Notes: generated by a model from the sequence alone, not told the origin. Counted from the first letter of the stretch, positions 28,005 to 37,281 are shown. The stretch: 64,000 nucleotides of DNA from Metabacillus idriensis (GCF_009674765.1 NZ_WKKF01000001.1:434001-498000); one strand, 5' to 3'. Program-made: numbers and translations.

Positions 28005-29138
28005 ATGAAGATTGCATTAATAGCAACAGAAAAACTGCCTGTTCCCGCAATTAAAGGAGGGGCGATCCAAATCTATCTTGATTCTATTGCTCCTCTGCTT
28101 GCACAAAAGCATGATGTGACAATCCTCTCGATTCAGCATCCAGATCTTCCTGAGACTGAAACGCGTAATGCTGTTCATTATATTCGGTTTGCAGAAAGCG
28201 ATTATCTTTCTCTGCTTGCTGAGCATGTAAAAAATACGAAGTATGATGTGATACACCTTTGCAACAGGCCCGCATGGATTCCGCTCCTGTATGCAGAGTC
28301 ACCAAGTTCAAGGTGGATTTTAAGTGTTCACAATGAGATGTTCGCCAATGATAAAATGACGGATGAAGAGGGCAGGGCTTGCATTGCAGCTGTCGCTCAG
28401 ATTGTAACGGTAAGCGATTATATCGGAAAAACGATTACAGACAGATTTCCTGAGGCAAAAGGCAAGGTGAGAACCGTTTATTCAGGTGTTGACCTTCAAA
28501 CCTATTTTCCTGACTGGACGTCTGAAGGCAGAAGGCTAAAAGAACGGGTACGTTCTGAACTGAAGTTGAGAAATCAGAAGGTTATTTTATTTGTAGGGCG
28601 ATTAAGCAAAGTAAAAGGACCTCACATTCTCTTGCAGGCAATGCCTGAAATTATCAAAAGGCATCCCGATACGGTCATGGTTTTTATTGGCTCAAAATGG
28701 TTTGGCGACAATGAAGTCAACAACTACGTCAGACATTTATACACTCTCGGCGCGATGTATCCTGAAAACGTTCAGTTCATTCAATTTGTCCAGCCGAAAA
28801 ATATTCCAACGCTCTATGCCATGTCCGACATTTTCGTCTGTTCATCGCAATGGCAAGAACCGCTTGCACGTGTTCATTACGAAGCAATGGCTTGCGGACT
28901 TCCGATCATCACAAGCAATCGAGGCGGAAATCCGGAGGTTATTGATGAGGGCAGAAACGGTAAGGTCATCAAAAATTTTGAAGATCCAATGGCATATGCT
29001 GAGGCCATCAACTCGATGCTTGACAGCTCTGGAAAAAGAGAAGAAATGGGCAGGTACGGCAGATCAAAAGCAGAGCGTGAATTCAGCTGGAACACAGTTT
29101 CAGGAAACTTATTGAGAGTTTATGAAAATGGAAGATAG
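28005..29138 (+). CDS. cotSA: CotSA-like GT4 glycosyltransferase (copy 1)
   Basis: 377 aa. GT-B fold: N-terminal acceptor domain (MKIALIATEKLPVPAIKGGAI), VGRLSKVKGPHILLQA linker and the EX7E motif in WQEPLARVHYEAMACGLPI, which holds the nucleotide sugar. CotSA of B. subtilis is a coat-associated glycosyltransferase and lies directly before cotS, as here (15 bases apart). It probably builds a spore-surface sugar chain. A second, similar-length paralogue lies at 30889-32022 on the other strand. GGAGG precedes the ATG. Confidence 0.85.
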   Translation: MKIALIATEKLPVPAIKGGAIQIYLDSIAPLLAQKHDVTILSIQHPDLPETETRNAVHYIRFAESDYLSLLAEHVKNTKYDVIHLCNRPAWIPLLYAESPSSRWILSVHNEMFANDKMTDEEGRACIAAVAQIVTVSDYIGKTITDRFPEAKGKVRTVYSGVDLQTYFPDWTSEGRRLKERVRSELKLRNQKVILFVGRLSKVKGPHILLQAMPEIIKRHPDTVMVFIGSKWFGDNEVNNYVRHLYTLGAMYPENVQFIQFVQPKNIPTLYAMSDIFVCSSQWQEPLARVHYEAMACGLPIITSNRGGNPEVIDEGRNGKVIKNFEDPMAYAEAINSMLDSSGKREEMGRYGRSKAEREFSWNTVSGNLLRVYENGR

Positions 29139-29153
29139 AAAGGGTGGAACATC

Positions 29154-30254
29154 GTGGATACAGAACTAAGCCGGCATGAACTTCAAATGAATATATTAAG
29201 CTTGTACCCTTTTGATGTGCAGTCAATAACCCTATTAACGAACAAAAGCGGAAGAACGACTTGGCGAGTGGAAACTGAGCAGGGGACTAAAATATTAAAA
29301 AGAGTTGTGATGAAGCCTGCGAGAATGCTGCTTATCGCAGAAGGACATGAGCATTTACAGGAAAATGGTCTCCAAATTGCAGCTATTCACCGCACCAAAG
29401 CTGGAGCGATTTGCGTAGGCGCCGAAAACTCAGCATACGTTCTTTATGATCTGCAAGAAGGAAAAGAAGTGCTATATTATGACAAACGCCAAATGCTGCA
29501 AATCATGGAGTTTATAGGAAAGTTTCATCAAGCATCAACCGGATACATGCCGCATGAAACCAGTAAAAAAAGAAGCCGTCTTGGCAAATGGCACAAGTTA
29601 TTCCGCTGGAAGCTGCAGGAACTGGAAGGAAATAAAATGCTTGCCATAAAATCAGACCTTGAAAATAACCTTCCGGCACCAGCTGTGATTGATCCTGAAA
29701 TGGAACAAACGTGGATGACGGATCAATTTTCAAAAATGGTGATTGAATCAATAGATGAAATGATCCTCCGCGGAAAACAGGCTTTGGCAGAGCTCGATGA
29801 GGGACATTATGAGAAGTGGTCGCTGCAATGCCTGGAATCCAGAATGTTTTGCCAGCAGGACTTTACTCTTGCCCGTTTTATCGAGCTGGATGAGGGGCTT
29901 GCCATGAAAGAGCTTCATTCCATTACAGCTGATCTGCCATCCAGGGATCTAAGAGTTATTTTAAATAAAGTCATGAAAAAAATGTCAGTGTGGGATAATG
30001 ATCTTGTTATCGACCTCTTAAGAACGTATGACAAAACGAATCCCCTCACAAAAGATCAATACCGAGTGTTATGGACAGATTTGAAATTTCCGCATTTATA
30101 CTGTTCCATTGTTCACAAATATTTTTTGGGCCAAAAAACGTCATGGTCAGATGAAAAATACATTTGGGCTATTCAGAATATTATCGCAGTTGAACAATCA
30201 AAACAAAAATTTCTATCAGATTTTGATGAATTTTATTCCAAAATAAAAGCATAA
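29154..30254 (+). CDS. cotS: CotS-like coat protein, likely pseudokinase
   Basis: 366 aa, a kinase-fold protein like B. subtilis CotS. Compared with the CotI-type protein at 26553-27761, the active site is eroded: CHQDYGAGN is CQQDFTLAR and IDLDT is KELHS, while the flanking DLPSRDLR is kept. A catalytic-base-like Asp and an ATP-lysine-like LKR remain, but the metal-binding Asn and Asp are missing. It probably acts as a structural or binding partner of CotSA. GTG start behind AAGGGTGG. Followed 15 bases later by an unknown small coat-cluster gene. Confidence 0.8.
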   Translation: MDTELSRHELQMNILSLYPFDVQSITLLTNKSGRTTWRVETEQGTKILKRVVMKPARMLLIAEGHEHLQENGLQIAAIHRTKAGAICVGAENSAYVLYDLQEGKEVLYYDKRQMLQIMEFIGKFHQASTGYMPHETSKKRSRLGKWHKLFRWKLQELEGNKMLAIKSDLENNLPAPAVIDPEMEQTWMTDQFSKMVIESIDEMILRGKQALAELDEGHYEKWSLQCLESRMFCQQDFTLARFIELDEGLAMKELHSITADLPSRDLRVILNKVMKKMSVWDNDLVIDLLRTYDKTNPLTKDQYRVLWTDLKFPHLYCSIVHKYFLGQKTSWSDEKYIWAIQNIIAVEQSKQKFLSDFDEFYSKIKA

Positions 30255-30269
30255 AGGAGGGAGTATAAG

Positions 30270-30794
30270 ATGAGTGAGGCAAAAAAAGATCACAATGAAA
30301 TACCAATAGTAAAATTGGGTGATTTTTCCTTTTCTCCGCCTGGTCCAATGGGCTGGAGCTCTGCAGAGTATGAAAGCATGCTTGCAGATCCTGAAATGTT
30401 TTTGTCCCAGTATAAAATAAAGCATCCTGAACCTCAGAATGAGAATATTATGCTTGTAGAGCTTCCTGTAAGAAACCGGCGGAATTCTGCAATGAATCAA
30501 ACTGCATTCGCTCCTGTAAAAAAGGAAGCCGCTCCTGTAAAAAAGGAAGCTGTTTCTAAGGAAAAGATAGCCACGTCAGCTGTTCCAGTCAAAACGGATG
30601 TCTTTGAGCCTGCAATCATGGAAGCGGTTCAGGATGATCAAGATACCTTTAATTACGATCAATTAGTGGAGCAATTGATTGATGAAGATCCTGATTTTTA
30701 CAATATTCAAGACGACGGTTTTTTTATTGGAATCGGCAAGAGAAAATCAAAAACCTATTCTTCCAGAAGAACGAATCGTGTTATTTTTATCTAA
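30270..30794 (+). CDS. Unknown protein of the coat cluster
   Basis: 174 aa, no family recognised. N-terminus polar with FSFSPPGPMGWSSAEYESML, a middle linker containing a tandem APVKKEA repeat (exact 21-base DNA duplication at 30510-30551, one mismatch), an acidic stretch (LIDEDPDFYN) and a basic C-terminus. Such low-complexity, charged make-up fits a coat protein. It shares an operon with cotSA and cotS, and AAAGGAGGG precedes the ATG. Function inferred only from context. Confidence 0.7.
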   Translation: MSEAKKDHNEIPIVKLGDFSFSPPGPMGWSSAEYESMLADPEMFLSQYKIKHPEPQNENIMLVELPVRNRRNSAMNQTAFAPVKKEAAPVKKEAVSKEKIATSAVPVKTDVFEPAIMEAVQDDQDTFNYDQLVEQLIDEDPDFYNIQDDGFFIGIGKRKSKTYSSRRTNRVIFI

Positions 30795-30857
30795 TCAGAG
30801 CCACAGCATGGGATGCTTGGATTTACTTTGGCGGATCACAAAAGCAGGATAATAAAG

Positions 30858-30893
30858 ATGAAAGAACCAGCCATAACGGCTGGTTCTTTTAAG
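30858..30893. terminator. Bidirectional terminator between converging coat operons
   Basis: AAAGAACCAGCC / GGCTGGTTCTTT, with A and T runs on either side, between a plus-strand and a minus-strand stop. Confidence 0.88.
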
Positions 30894-32022
30894 ATTTTGA
30901 ATAGATTTGCTCAAGCTTTTTGGCTGTATTTATAAATGAGAATTTTTCTTCGGCCATATTTCTTCCGTTTTTCGCAAAATATTCAGAGAGGCTGGTGTCT
31001 TGTAAAAGGCGTGTTATAAATGAAATGAACGCCTCTTTCTGATCATATTCTCTGATAACATAGCCATTTACATCATTAAATATGACTTCAGCATTGCCTC
31101 CCCGATCGGTCGTAAGTATAGGCAGACCAGCTGCCATTGCTTCGTAATGAATTCTGGCAAGAGGCTCGTGCCATTGCGAACTGCAAACAAGGAGGTCCCC
31201 TATCAGGAGGATGTTTGGAATATCAGGTGCTGGTATATATTTTGTGAATAGTACCTTATGTTTAATAGGTTCGGCTATTTCGTGAAGGTGTCTGACATAA
31301 TCGTTCAGTCCGTTTTCACTGAACCATTTTCCGCCGACGATGACAAGAACGGCATCTGGTTCGTGTCTGATAATCTCGTACATGGATTTAATAAGCAGGT
31401 CAGGACCTTTCGTTTTGCTTAATCTGCCTATGAAAAGAATGACTTTATGATGCTGCTCCAAGCCATACTTTTTCTTCCACTCAGCTCTTATTTCCTGTCC
31501 CTTTACAGACCAGACTGGGTGGAATTTTGTAATATCAACTCCAGAATATACTACATGAGTTTTTGGTTCAGCTTGAGGATACCGGACGGTGACGGTGCGT
31601 TTAATGTATTCACTTACTGTTGTGATGCTATCGCAGTGATCAATTACTTCACAGGCTTCCTCGCGGCTCAGCTTTCTCGTCGTAAACATATCATTATGAA
31701 GACTTAAAATGATTTTGCTGTCGGGTGAAGCTTTTTTATATCTGCAAACTTCACTTGGGCGATTAAAAATATGAATGTGAGTGAATGATTTTTCTTTTAA
31801 ATCCATTGCGACATTCTCTGAAAATCCAAGTCTGGGAAAGCGGATGTAGGTTATTCCGTTCTCACTGTTTCTCTCCGGCAAAAGCGGATCGGTAATAGAA
31901 TAAACCGTTACCCTATAATTCTTGCTGAAATAAGGAGAGATTCCATCAAGCATAAGCTGAATGGCGCCTCCTTTAACAGCAGGTGCAGGCAGTTTTTCTG
32001 TGCAGATAAAAGCGAGATTCAT
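30889..32022 (-). CDS. CotSA-like GT4 glycosyltransferase (copy 2)
   Basis: 377 aa, the same length as the copy at 28005-29138 and clearly homologous (MNLAFICTEKLPAPAVKGGAI; FIGRLSKTKGPDLLIKSM; WHEPLARIHYEAMAAGLPI with EX7E). GT-B fold, nucleotide-sugar dependent. It overlaps the epimerase gene by four bases, so ugd, the epimerase and this enzyme are one operon. It may transfer the sugar made by those two enzymes onto the spore surface. Confidence 0.84.
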   Translation of the reverse strand: MNLAFICTEKLPAPAVKGGAIQLMLDGISPYFSKNYRVTVYSITDPLLPERNSENGITYIRFPRLGFSENVAMDLKEKSFTHIHIFNRPSEVCRYKKASPDSKIILSLHNDMFTTRKLSREEACEVIDHCDSITTVSEYIKRTVTVRYPQAEPKTHVVYSGVDITKFHPVWSVKGQEIRAEWKKKYGLEQHHKVILFIGRLSKTKGPDLLIKSMYEIIRHEPDAVLVIVGGKWFSENGLNDYVRHLHEIAEPIKHKVLFTKYIPAPDIPNILLIGDLLVCSSQWHEPLARIHYEAMAAGLPILTTDRGGNAEVIFNDVNGYVIREYDQKEAFISFITRLLQDTSLSEYFAKNGRNMAEEKFSFINTAKKLEQIYSKS

Positions 32023-32975
32023 ATTGATTCTCCTTTTAGGATGACTTTCATATATTCAAATTCTTTGATCAGTCCTTCGCGCAAAGAAATATCAGGTGAA
32101 TAGCCTAATTCTTTGGATGCATGGGAGATATCTGCATGGGTGTGTTTCGGTTCGCCGGTCGCTGCATCTAAATAGCGGATAACAGCCTTTTTGCCTGTGA
32201 TTTTTTCCATTTCATTAATAATTTCATAAATGGCAGCTCTTTCTTTTCCGCCGATGTTAAAAATTTTTCCGATCGTATTCTCTGCATTCATCACAGCCGC
32301 TGTTCCTTTTACGCAATCATCAATGTAAGTAAAATCACGGGATTGAGTGCCGTCTCCGAATAATGTGAGCGGCTGATCCGTTAGAATTTGTTTGAAAAAA
32401 CGGTGAAAAGCCATATCTGGCCGCTGTCTTGGCCCATACACGGTAAAATAACGCAAAATCGTAACAGGAACTTCAAAGTTCTGATGATAAACAGAGCATA
32501 AGTGCTCGCCTGCAAGCTTTGTTACCCCGTAAGGCGAGAGCGGTTCGGGCATGGCATCCTCAGCCACCATGCCGTGTTTGTATCCATAAATAGACGAGGT
32601 GGAAGCATAGATGAATTTTTTCAGATTGACAGATTTAGCCGCCTCCAATAAACGCTGGGAGGCGAGGATATTATTTTCTGTATACGGAAAAAAATCCTTG
32701 CCCCAGCTTGCTCTTACCCCTGGAATGCCTGCCAGATGATAGACAACATCTGCCTTTTGCAAAAGCTCCTCACAATCAATATTCATGATTGAGTCTTTAA
32801 TAAGCTGAAAGCGCGGGTGCTGCAGCAAACTATATATATTTAAATCTTTTAAAGAAGAGGGTGTCGGACCAATAAAGCAATCGATGCCGATAAGTGTGTT
32901 TTCTTCCTGCTCCAAAAGCTTTTCGCATAAGTGAGAGCCAATAAATCCAGCACAGCCTGTTACAATAATTCTCAT
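32019..32975 (-). CDS. NAD-dependent sugar-nucleotide epimerase/dehydratase
   Basis: 318 aa. Extended SDR: VTGCAGFIGSHLCEKLL (NAD loop), Ser in YASTSSIYG, catalytic Tyr and Lys in LSPYGVTKLAGEH, and FTVYGPRQRPDMAF. Probably a UDP-glucuronate 4-epimerase or related enzyme because it follows ugd; YtcB is the likely B. subtilis counterpart. The product cannot be fixed from sequence. Four-base overlaps on both sides. Confidence 0.86.
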   Translation of the reverse strand: MRIIVTGCAGFIGSHLCEKLLEQEENTLIGIDCFIGPTPSSLKDLNIYSLLQHPRFQLIKDSIMNIDCEELLQKADVVYHLAGIPGVRASWGKDFFPYTENNILASQRLLEAAKSVNLKKFIYASTSSIYGYKHGMVAEDAMPEPLSPYGVTKLAGEHLCSVYHQNFEVPVTILRYFTVYGPRQRPDMAFHRFFKQILTDQPLTLFGDGTQSRDFTYIDDCVKGTAAVMNAENTIGKIFNIGGKERAAIYEIINEMEKITGKKAVIRYLDAATGEPKHTHADISHASKELGYSPDISLREGLIKEFEYMKVILKGESI

Positions 32976-34258
32976 ATGCGGCCAACTCCAATATAATCTA
33001 AATCAGCTGCCCTGATGATGTCAGGGTCCAGGCAATTTCTTGCATCAATTACTGATCTGCCTTTCATTTTACTCCGTGCCTGCTTCCAGTCGAGTCCAAT
33101 AAATTGTTTCCAATCTGTTGCCACAACAGTTAGATCTGCGTCTAGCATGGCATCTTCCGGAGTCTCAGTCTGCACAATCATTCTTAGTTCATCCGGCAGA
33201 GATGCTTTTGGATCATATGCAGAAACTGTACACCCATACTCATGCAGTTTTTTGATGAATGCAACAGCAGGAGATTCGCGGATATCATCTGTATTCGGTT
33301 TAAAGGCAATACCAAGTACGGCAATTTTCATAGAGGACAGATCCTGAAACATGGCTCTTATTTTCTCTAAATAGATGTTAATCTGAGAAGCATTTACAGA
33401 TTGAACAGCATCCAATATGAGAGGCTGAAGTCCGTTATTTTTAGCTGTAAAACTTAACGATTTTAAGTCTTTTGGAAAACAGGAACCGCCGTAGCCGATG
33501 CCTGCCTGCAAAAATGAGGGGCCAATGCGCGCATCTAAGCCAATACCTTTAGCAACATGCGTCACATCAGCGCCAAATTGTTCACAAAACCGGGCGATTT
33601 CATTTATAAAACTGATTTTAGCAGCCAGAAAAGCATTAGAAGCATATTTGATTAATTCTGCTCCAGCATAATTTGTGACAATAACGGGAGCTTCAATCCC
33701 GCGGTATAATTCTTTCAGTTGACCAAGCAAATCCTCGTTTTCTTTTGCTAAGCCATAAACAATCCGATCAGGAAACTTCATATCATGAAGTGCCGATCCT
33801 TCTCTTAAAAATTCAGGATTTGATACAAGGTCAAAAAGATCCGGCTGATACCCCTTATCTTTCAGAAGGTGCAGGATAGCTGCATTAGTCCCCGGGGGAA
33901 CCGTACTTTTTATCATGATTATTTTATAGGAATCAAGATGTTCCATGACATCAATCATCGCTTTATATAAAAAGCTTAAGTTTGTGCTGCCATCCGGAAG
34001 GGACGGTGTACCGACTGCCATAATAATGATTTCTGCATGGTTTATGCATGAAGGAAGATCGTCAGTAAAGCGGAGCCTGCTTTTATTTTTCTGGACGCAA
34101 TCTTCTAAATCAGGTTCAAAAATTGGAATAGAGCCGTTCTGCAACGATGCAATCTTTTTAGTGTCTTGATCGATGCATGTAACGTGATGACCAATATCTG
34201 AGAGAACTGCTGCAGTTGTTAAGCCAACATAGCCAGCGCCAATCACGCAAACATTCAT
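32972..34258 (-). CDS. UDP-glucose 6-dehydrogenase
   Basis: 428 aa. N-terminal NAD loop (VIGAGYVGLTTAAVLSDIGH), STVPPGT, catalytic cysteine in GIGYGGSCFPKDLKSL near residue 258, and a C-terminal UDP-binding domain (GIAFKPNTDDIRESPA). It oxidises UDP-glucose to UDP-glucuronate. B. subtilis has TuaD, Ugd and YtcA; coat context points to the YtcA type. First gene of the minus-strand sugar operon, divergent from the next glycosyltransferase. Confidence 0.92.
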   Translation of the reverse strand: MNVCVIGAGYVGLTTAAVLSDIGHHVTCIDQDTKKIASLQNGSIPIFEPDLEDCVQKNKSRLRFTDDLPSCINHAEIIIMAVGTPSLPDGSTNLSFLYKAMIDVMEHLDSYKIIMIKSTVPPGTNAAILHLLKDKGYQPDLFDLVSNPEFLREGSALHDMKFPDRIVYGLAKENEDLLGQLKELYRGIEAPVIVTNYAGAELIKYASNAFLAAKISFINEIARFCEQFGADVTHVAKGIGLDARIGPSFLQAGIGYGGSCFPKDLKSLSFTAKNNGLQPLILDAVQSVNASQINIYLEKIRAMFQDLSSMKIAVLGIAFKPNTDDIRESPAVAFIKKLHEYGCTVSAYDPKASLPDELRMIVQTETPEDAMLDADLTVVATDWKQFIGLDWKQARSKMKGRSVIDARNCLDPDIIRAADLDYIGVGRI

Positions 34259-34421
34259 AGTGGAAACCCCTTTCTAAACACCATCTCCCATAGCCTATTA
34301 TGAAACAAGCCTGAAAGGTTACAGCATCTGAGAAAAAACTCATTAAAGAAGCTTTTAAGAAGGACAAATTGCCTTCCAGGCAACTTGTGAATAGGCTAGA
34401 ACATAAAAAAATGAAGAGCGA

Positions 34422-35582
34422 GTGGAGGATAAGAATCCATATCTTTACCATGAGCAGAGGAGTGAATCTTCTCAGATGGAAACAATTGCCCATTATTTAA
34501 TGGAAGACGTGAAAATCAATCAGCGCTTTATATATAATCAAATGGTTTATCAGGGGCTGTATCGGTCGATTGTAATCGGTCCTTTTCCAAGAAAACAGGA
34601 CACTGATTTTCCAATTGAATTTTTTTATAATATTAATGAGATTTCAGATCTGGATGCGTTTTTTAAAGAACAAAAGGTAGTCGCCATCCATGCACATCAC
34701 GGAAAACATGCCGTTGATGTTTTTCCGCTTGCCATGCAGCACAATCTTCCTTTTATAGTGAGCATCCGCGGTTCTGATGGTTCAGCACAAAGCGAAGTGC
34801 TTTATAATAAAAATTTTTCCCGGTACCGGTCGATAGTGAATTATGACAGCTTATTCGTTCCTGTCTGTGAGTATCTGGGAAATGAGCTGCTGAAGCTTGG
34901 TGTTCCGAGTGACAAGATAAATGTTCTATACGGGGGAATTGACCTTGATCTGTTTCCTTTCCAAGAACGCCGCAAACCGTGTGATGGGGAAATCGTCATT
35001 ATTTCAGTCGGCAGGCTTGTTCAAAAAAAAGGGCATGAAACCCTTATTCATGCATTTAAAACTGTTCAAAAAAATCATCCTGAAATCAAGCTGAAAATTA
35101 TCGGAGGCGGCAAAGAGAGGGCTGTTCTTCAAAAGCTGATTGAAGAACTTGAGTTAACAAAATCCGTTTCTTTATTAGGGAAAATGAGCTTGTTTGAAAT
35201 AGCTGCTGAACTTCAAAAAGCACATCTCTTTTGCTTGCCAAGCGAAACGGCACAAAATGGAGATGTTGAGGGAATTCCGAATGCTTTAAAAGAAGCGATG
35301 GCCATCGGACTACCGGTCATATCAACTAGACATGCAGGTATACCTGAGCTGATTACTCATCTGCGCACAGGTTATTTAATAGAAGAACGGAATATTCAGC
35401 AGCTTGTTGACGGCATTGAATCATTTATTCGTTCACCGGAAGCTTGGAGTGAGTACTCAAAGGCTGCAAGATGCGTTATAGAGGAAAGATTCGAATTAAA
35501 AAAGCAGCTGAGAAGGCTGCATGAGCTGTATGAAAGATTTGTAAAAAATCAAATAGAATTAGAGTACAGAAACGCAGAGTGA
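34422..35582 (+). CDS. GT4 glycosyltransferase (YtcC-like)
   Basis: 386 aa from the GTG at 34422, but the start is uncertain: that codon overlaps a GGAGG, and an in-frame ATG at 34476 may be the true start. GT-B features: SVGRLVQKKGHETLIHAF and EGIPNALKEAMAIGLPVISTRHAGIPELI with EX7E. Divergent from the ugd operon, matching the B. subtilis ytcA-ytcB-ytcC coat-polysaccharide set. Acceptor unknown. Confidence 0.84.
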   Translation: MEDKNPYLYHEQRSESSQMETIAHYLMEDVKINQRFIYNQMVYQGLYRSIVIGPFPRKQDTDFPIEFFYNINEISDLDAFFKEQKVVAIHAHHGKHAVDVFPLAMQHNLPFIVSIRGSDGSAQSEVLYNKNFSRYRSIVNYDSLFVPVCEYLGNELLKLGVPSDKINVLYGGIDLDLFPFQERRKPCDGEIVIISVGRLVQKKGHETLIHAFKTVQKNHPEIKLKIIGGGKERAVLQKLIEELELTKSVSLLGKMSLFEIAAELQKAHLFCLPSETAQNGDVEGIPNALKEAMAIGLPVISTRHAGIPELITHLRTGYLIEERNIQQLVDGIESFIRSPEAWSEYSKAARCVIEERFELKKQLRRLHELYERFVKNQIELEYRNAE

Positions 35583-35662
35583 TGGCTGCGTTTTTTATGT
35601 TTGCTGCAGAGAAGGCATGGAACCAGTGAAGTTTACAAAAAGAGCCCCAACAAAAAAACACC

Positions 35663-36454
35663 TCACAAGGTGCTGAAATACTCGCTGTTTGCTTCAATAA
35701 CCAGTTTTGGCAGCTCATGCAGCTGTTCTCTATTTAAGAAGGTATACAATTTTTCTTTTTCCGTCTCAGATACATCCCATTCAGAAGGTATTTCTTTGAG
35801 TACATTCCAAATATGATCTTGCTTAAGGTTCATGATTTTTTCACTGAAAGCAAACAGCAGAGAGGGATCTCGAACAATTGAACTTGCCCATTTATATACA
35901 GGCATTTTAACCCGGTACAATGGATCCTGAATGAGTGTTTCTTCGTTCCATTCATACATTCCAGGAAAGCATCTGCCATGGTCAATCATCCAGAAATGGT
36001 AACTCCCGCAAATATTTTTTTCGAACAGGAGATTTGTCCGGCTTCGGTCATTGTTGTTTATCCACTGATCGAACACGAGCATACCTGTGAGGTTATTAAA
36101 GTTTACTAGATTTTCTTTATGCGGAAGTTCACTGAGTTCAGCGTAAGAGACAGCATTTTCAAGAAACGGGATTGCAATCTGTTTTCCAGATTTATAGGAT
36201 GCGTGACGGTAAGCAGGCAGATTTGCAAGGGAATCTATTGGCATGTCAACAATTCTCATGTTTAATACAGGCAGATCAAGAAGCCGTGCAAGCTTAACTG
36301 CAAGCCATTCATTTACAACTTCGCGTTTGCGGTATTTTCGAACATGATGAAATTTTACAACATACTTCTGATTATCATTGAATAAAAACAGATGAGCATA
36401 TTTGCCTTCTAATGTCCTTAAATATTGAACTGGCACGATTTCTATTTTTGACAA
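35663..36454 (-). CDS. HipA-like kinase-fold protein in the coat cluster
   Basis: 263 aa. The HipA-type domain shows YVVKFHH (ATP lysine), FDQWINNNDRSRTNLLF (catalytic Asp and Asn) and WMIDHGRCF (a DFG-like metal site). The set looks intact. It lacks HipA's N-terminal domain and has no HipB partner nearby, so a toxin-antitoxin role is unlikely. Its place beside coat glycan genes suggests sporulation. HipA-like relatives of this short form exist in Bacillus without known function. The start is the ATG at 36454; no strong ribosome site stands out. Confidence 0.75.
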   Translation of the reverse strand: MSKIEIVPVQYLRTLEGKYAHLFLFNDNQKYVVKFHHVRKYRKREVVNEWLAVKLARLLDLPVLNMRIVDMPIDSLANLPAYRHASYKSGKQIAIPFLENAVSYAELSELPHKENLVNFNNLTGMLVFDQWINNNDRSRTNLLFEKNICGSYHFWMIDHGRCFPGMYEWNEETLIQDPLYRVKMPVYKWASSIVRDPSLLFAFSEKIMNLKQDHIWNVLKEIPSEWDVSETEKEKLYTFLNREQLHELPKLVIEANSEYFSTL

Positions 36455-36501
36455 GCATCCATTCCCCCTGTCATCCAGAAAAAGCTTTTAACATCCGCTC
36501 T

Positions 36502-36780
36502 TTATTCATCCTCCCCTTCAATGTTCTTTTCAGATACAGGCAGATCCAGTCCTGTAATTTCATTGAAAGAAAAAGACTTTTGTGATCCGCCGTGCTCGTA
36601 AAAACGGTCAATCATAAAGTGGGCGCATTCACCTTCAATATCTATAGAAATTAAAGAGGCTTCATAATAAATTTTCTCACCGGCATGTACATTGACTTCT
36701 GTACCTTCTGTTAATTGGATCAGTATCTCTTGGACAGCCTGCGTGGATCCGCCTTCACCAGAAAATTGTAATTTACTCAT
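36502..36780 (-). CDS. Small unknown protein
   Basis: 92 aa. MSKLQFSGEGGSTQ opens it; the body is strand-rich with EVNVHAGEKIYYEASLISID and HGGSQKSFSFNEITGLDL, and an acidic tail. AAGGAGGATCTT directly precedes the ATG at 36780; the five-codon upstream extension is not needed. No family recognised. It is upstream of the HipA-like gene on the same strand, 47 bases away, and may be co-transcribed with it. Confidence 0.7.
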   Translation of the reverse strand: MSKLQFSGEGGSTQAVQEILIQLTEGTEVNVHAGEKIYYEASLISIDIEGECAHFMIDRFYEHGGSQKSFSFNEITGLDLPVSEKNIEGEDE

Positions 36781-36930
36781 AAGATCCTCCTTCAATTTGA
36801 TTTACTAACCAGTATATGTTGCATCTCCCCAGAAAGTATGGATATTTACCCAGTAAACGTTAACTTCGGTCATAAACGCTGAATGCTTTCATAAAATGTA
36901 TCATTATCTCAAGCAAAGAAGGGGACCTGT

Positions 36931-37281
36931 ATGATTGGATGGATCGATTTTATCCTGCTGTTTTTGGCGAGCTTCCGACTTACCAGATTGCTTGTTTATG
37001 ATAGAATAACCGCATTTATCAGAAGGCCCTTCCACAGGGAAGCGGAAGAAGTATTGCCGGATGGAAGTAAACTTTCCTACATTGAAATAAAGGGCACGGG
37101 GCTGCAGAAATGGATTGGTGAATTGCTCAGCTGTTACTGGTGCACGGGAATTTGGACATCTGCCTTTTTGTATTTTATCTTTATATATATGACAGATCAG
37201 GCAGCTCCTCTCATACTCATATTGGCCATTGCAGGATGTGCGGCGATCCTGGAGTCTATCATTGAAAAATTAACATTTTAA
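36931..37281 (+). CDS. yjcA: DUF1360 sporulation protein YjcA-like
   Basis: 116 aa. FILLFLASFRLTRLLVYD, a polar middle, then GELLSCYWCTGIWTSAFLYFIF with a Cys pair, and a second hydrophobic segment. This is the DUF1360 pattern of B. subtilis YjcA, a mother-cell sporulation membrane protein of unknown role. The ATG follows AAGAAGGGGACC. It ends next to a repeat-type terminator. Confidence 0.8.
   Translation: MIGWIDFILLFLASFRLTRLLVYDRITAFIRRPFHREAEEVLPDGSKLSYIEIKGTGLQKWIGELLSCYWCTGIWTSAFLYFIFIYMTDQAAPLILILAIAGCAAILESIIEKLTF

Noticed and set aside
35663-36795. HipAB-type toxin-antitoxin pair
   Set aside because: The upstream small gene shows no helix-turn-helix, and the kinase lacks HipA's N-terminal domain.
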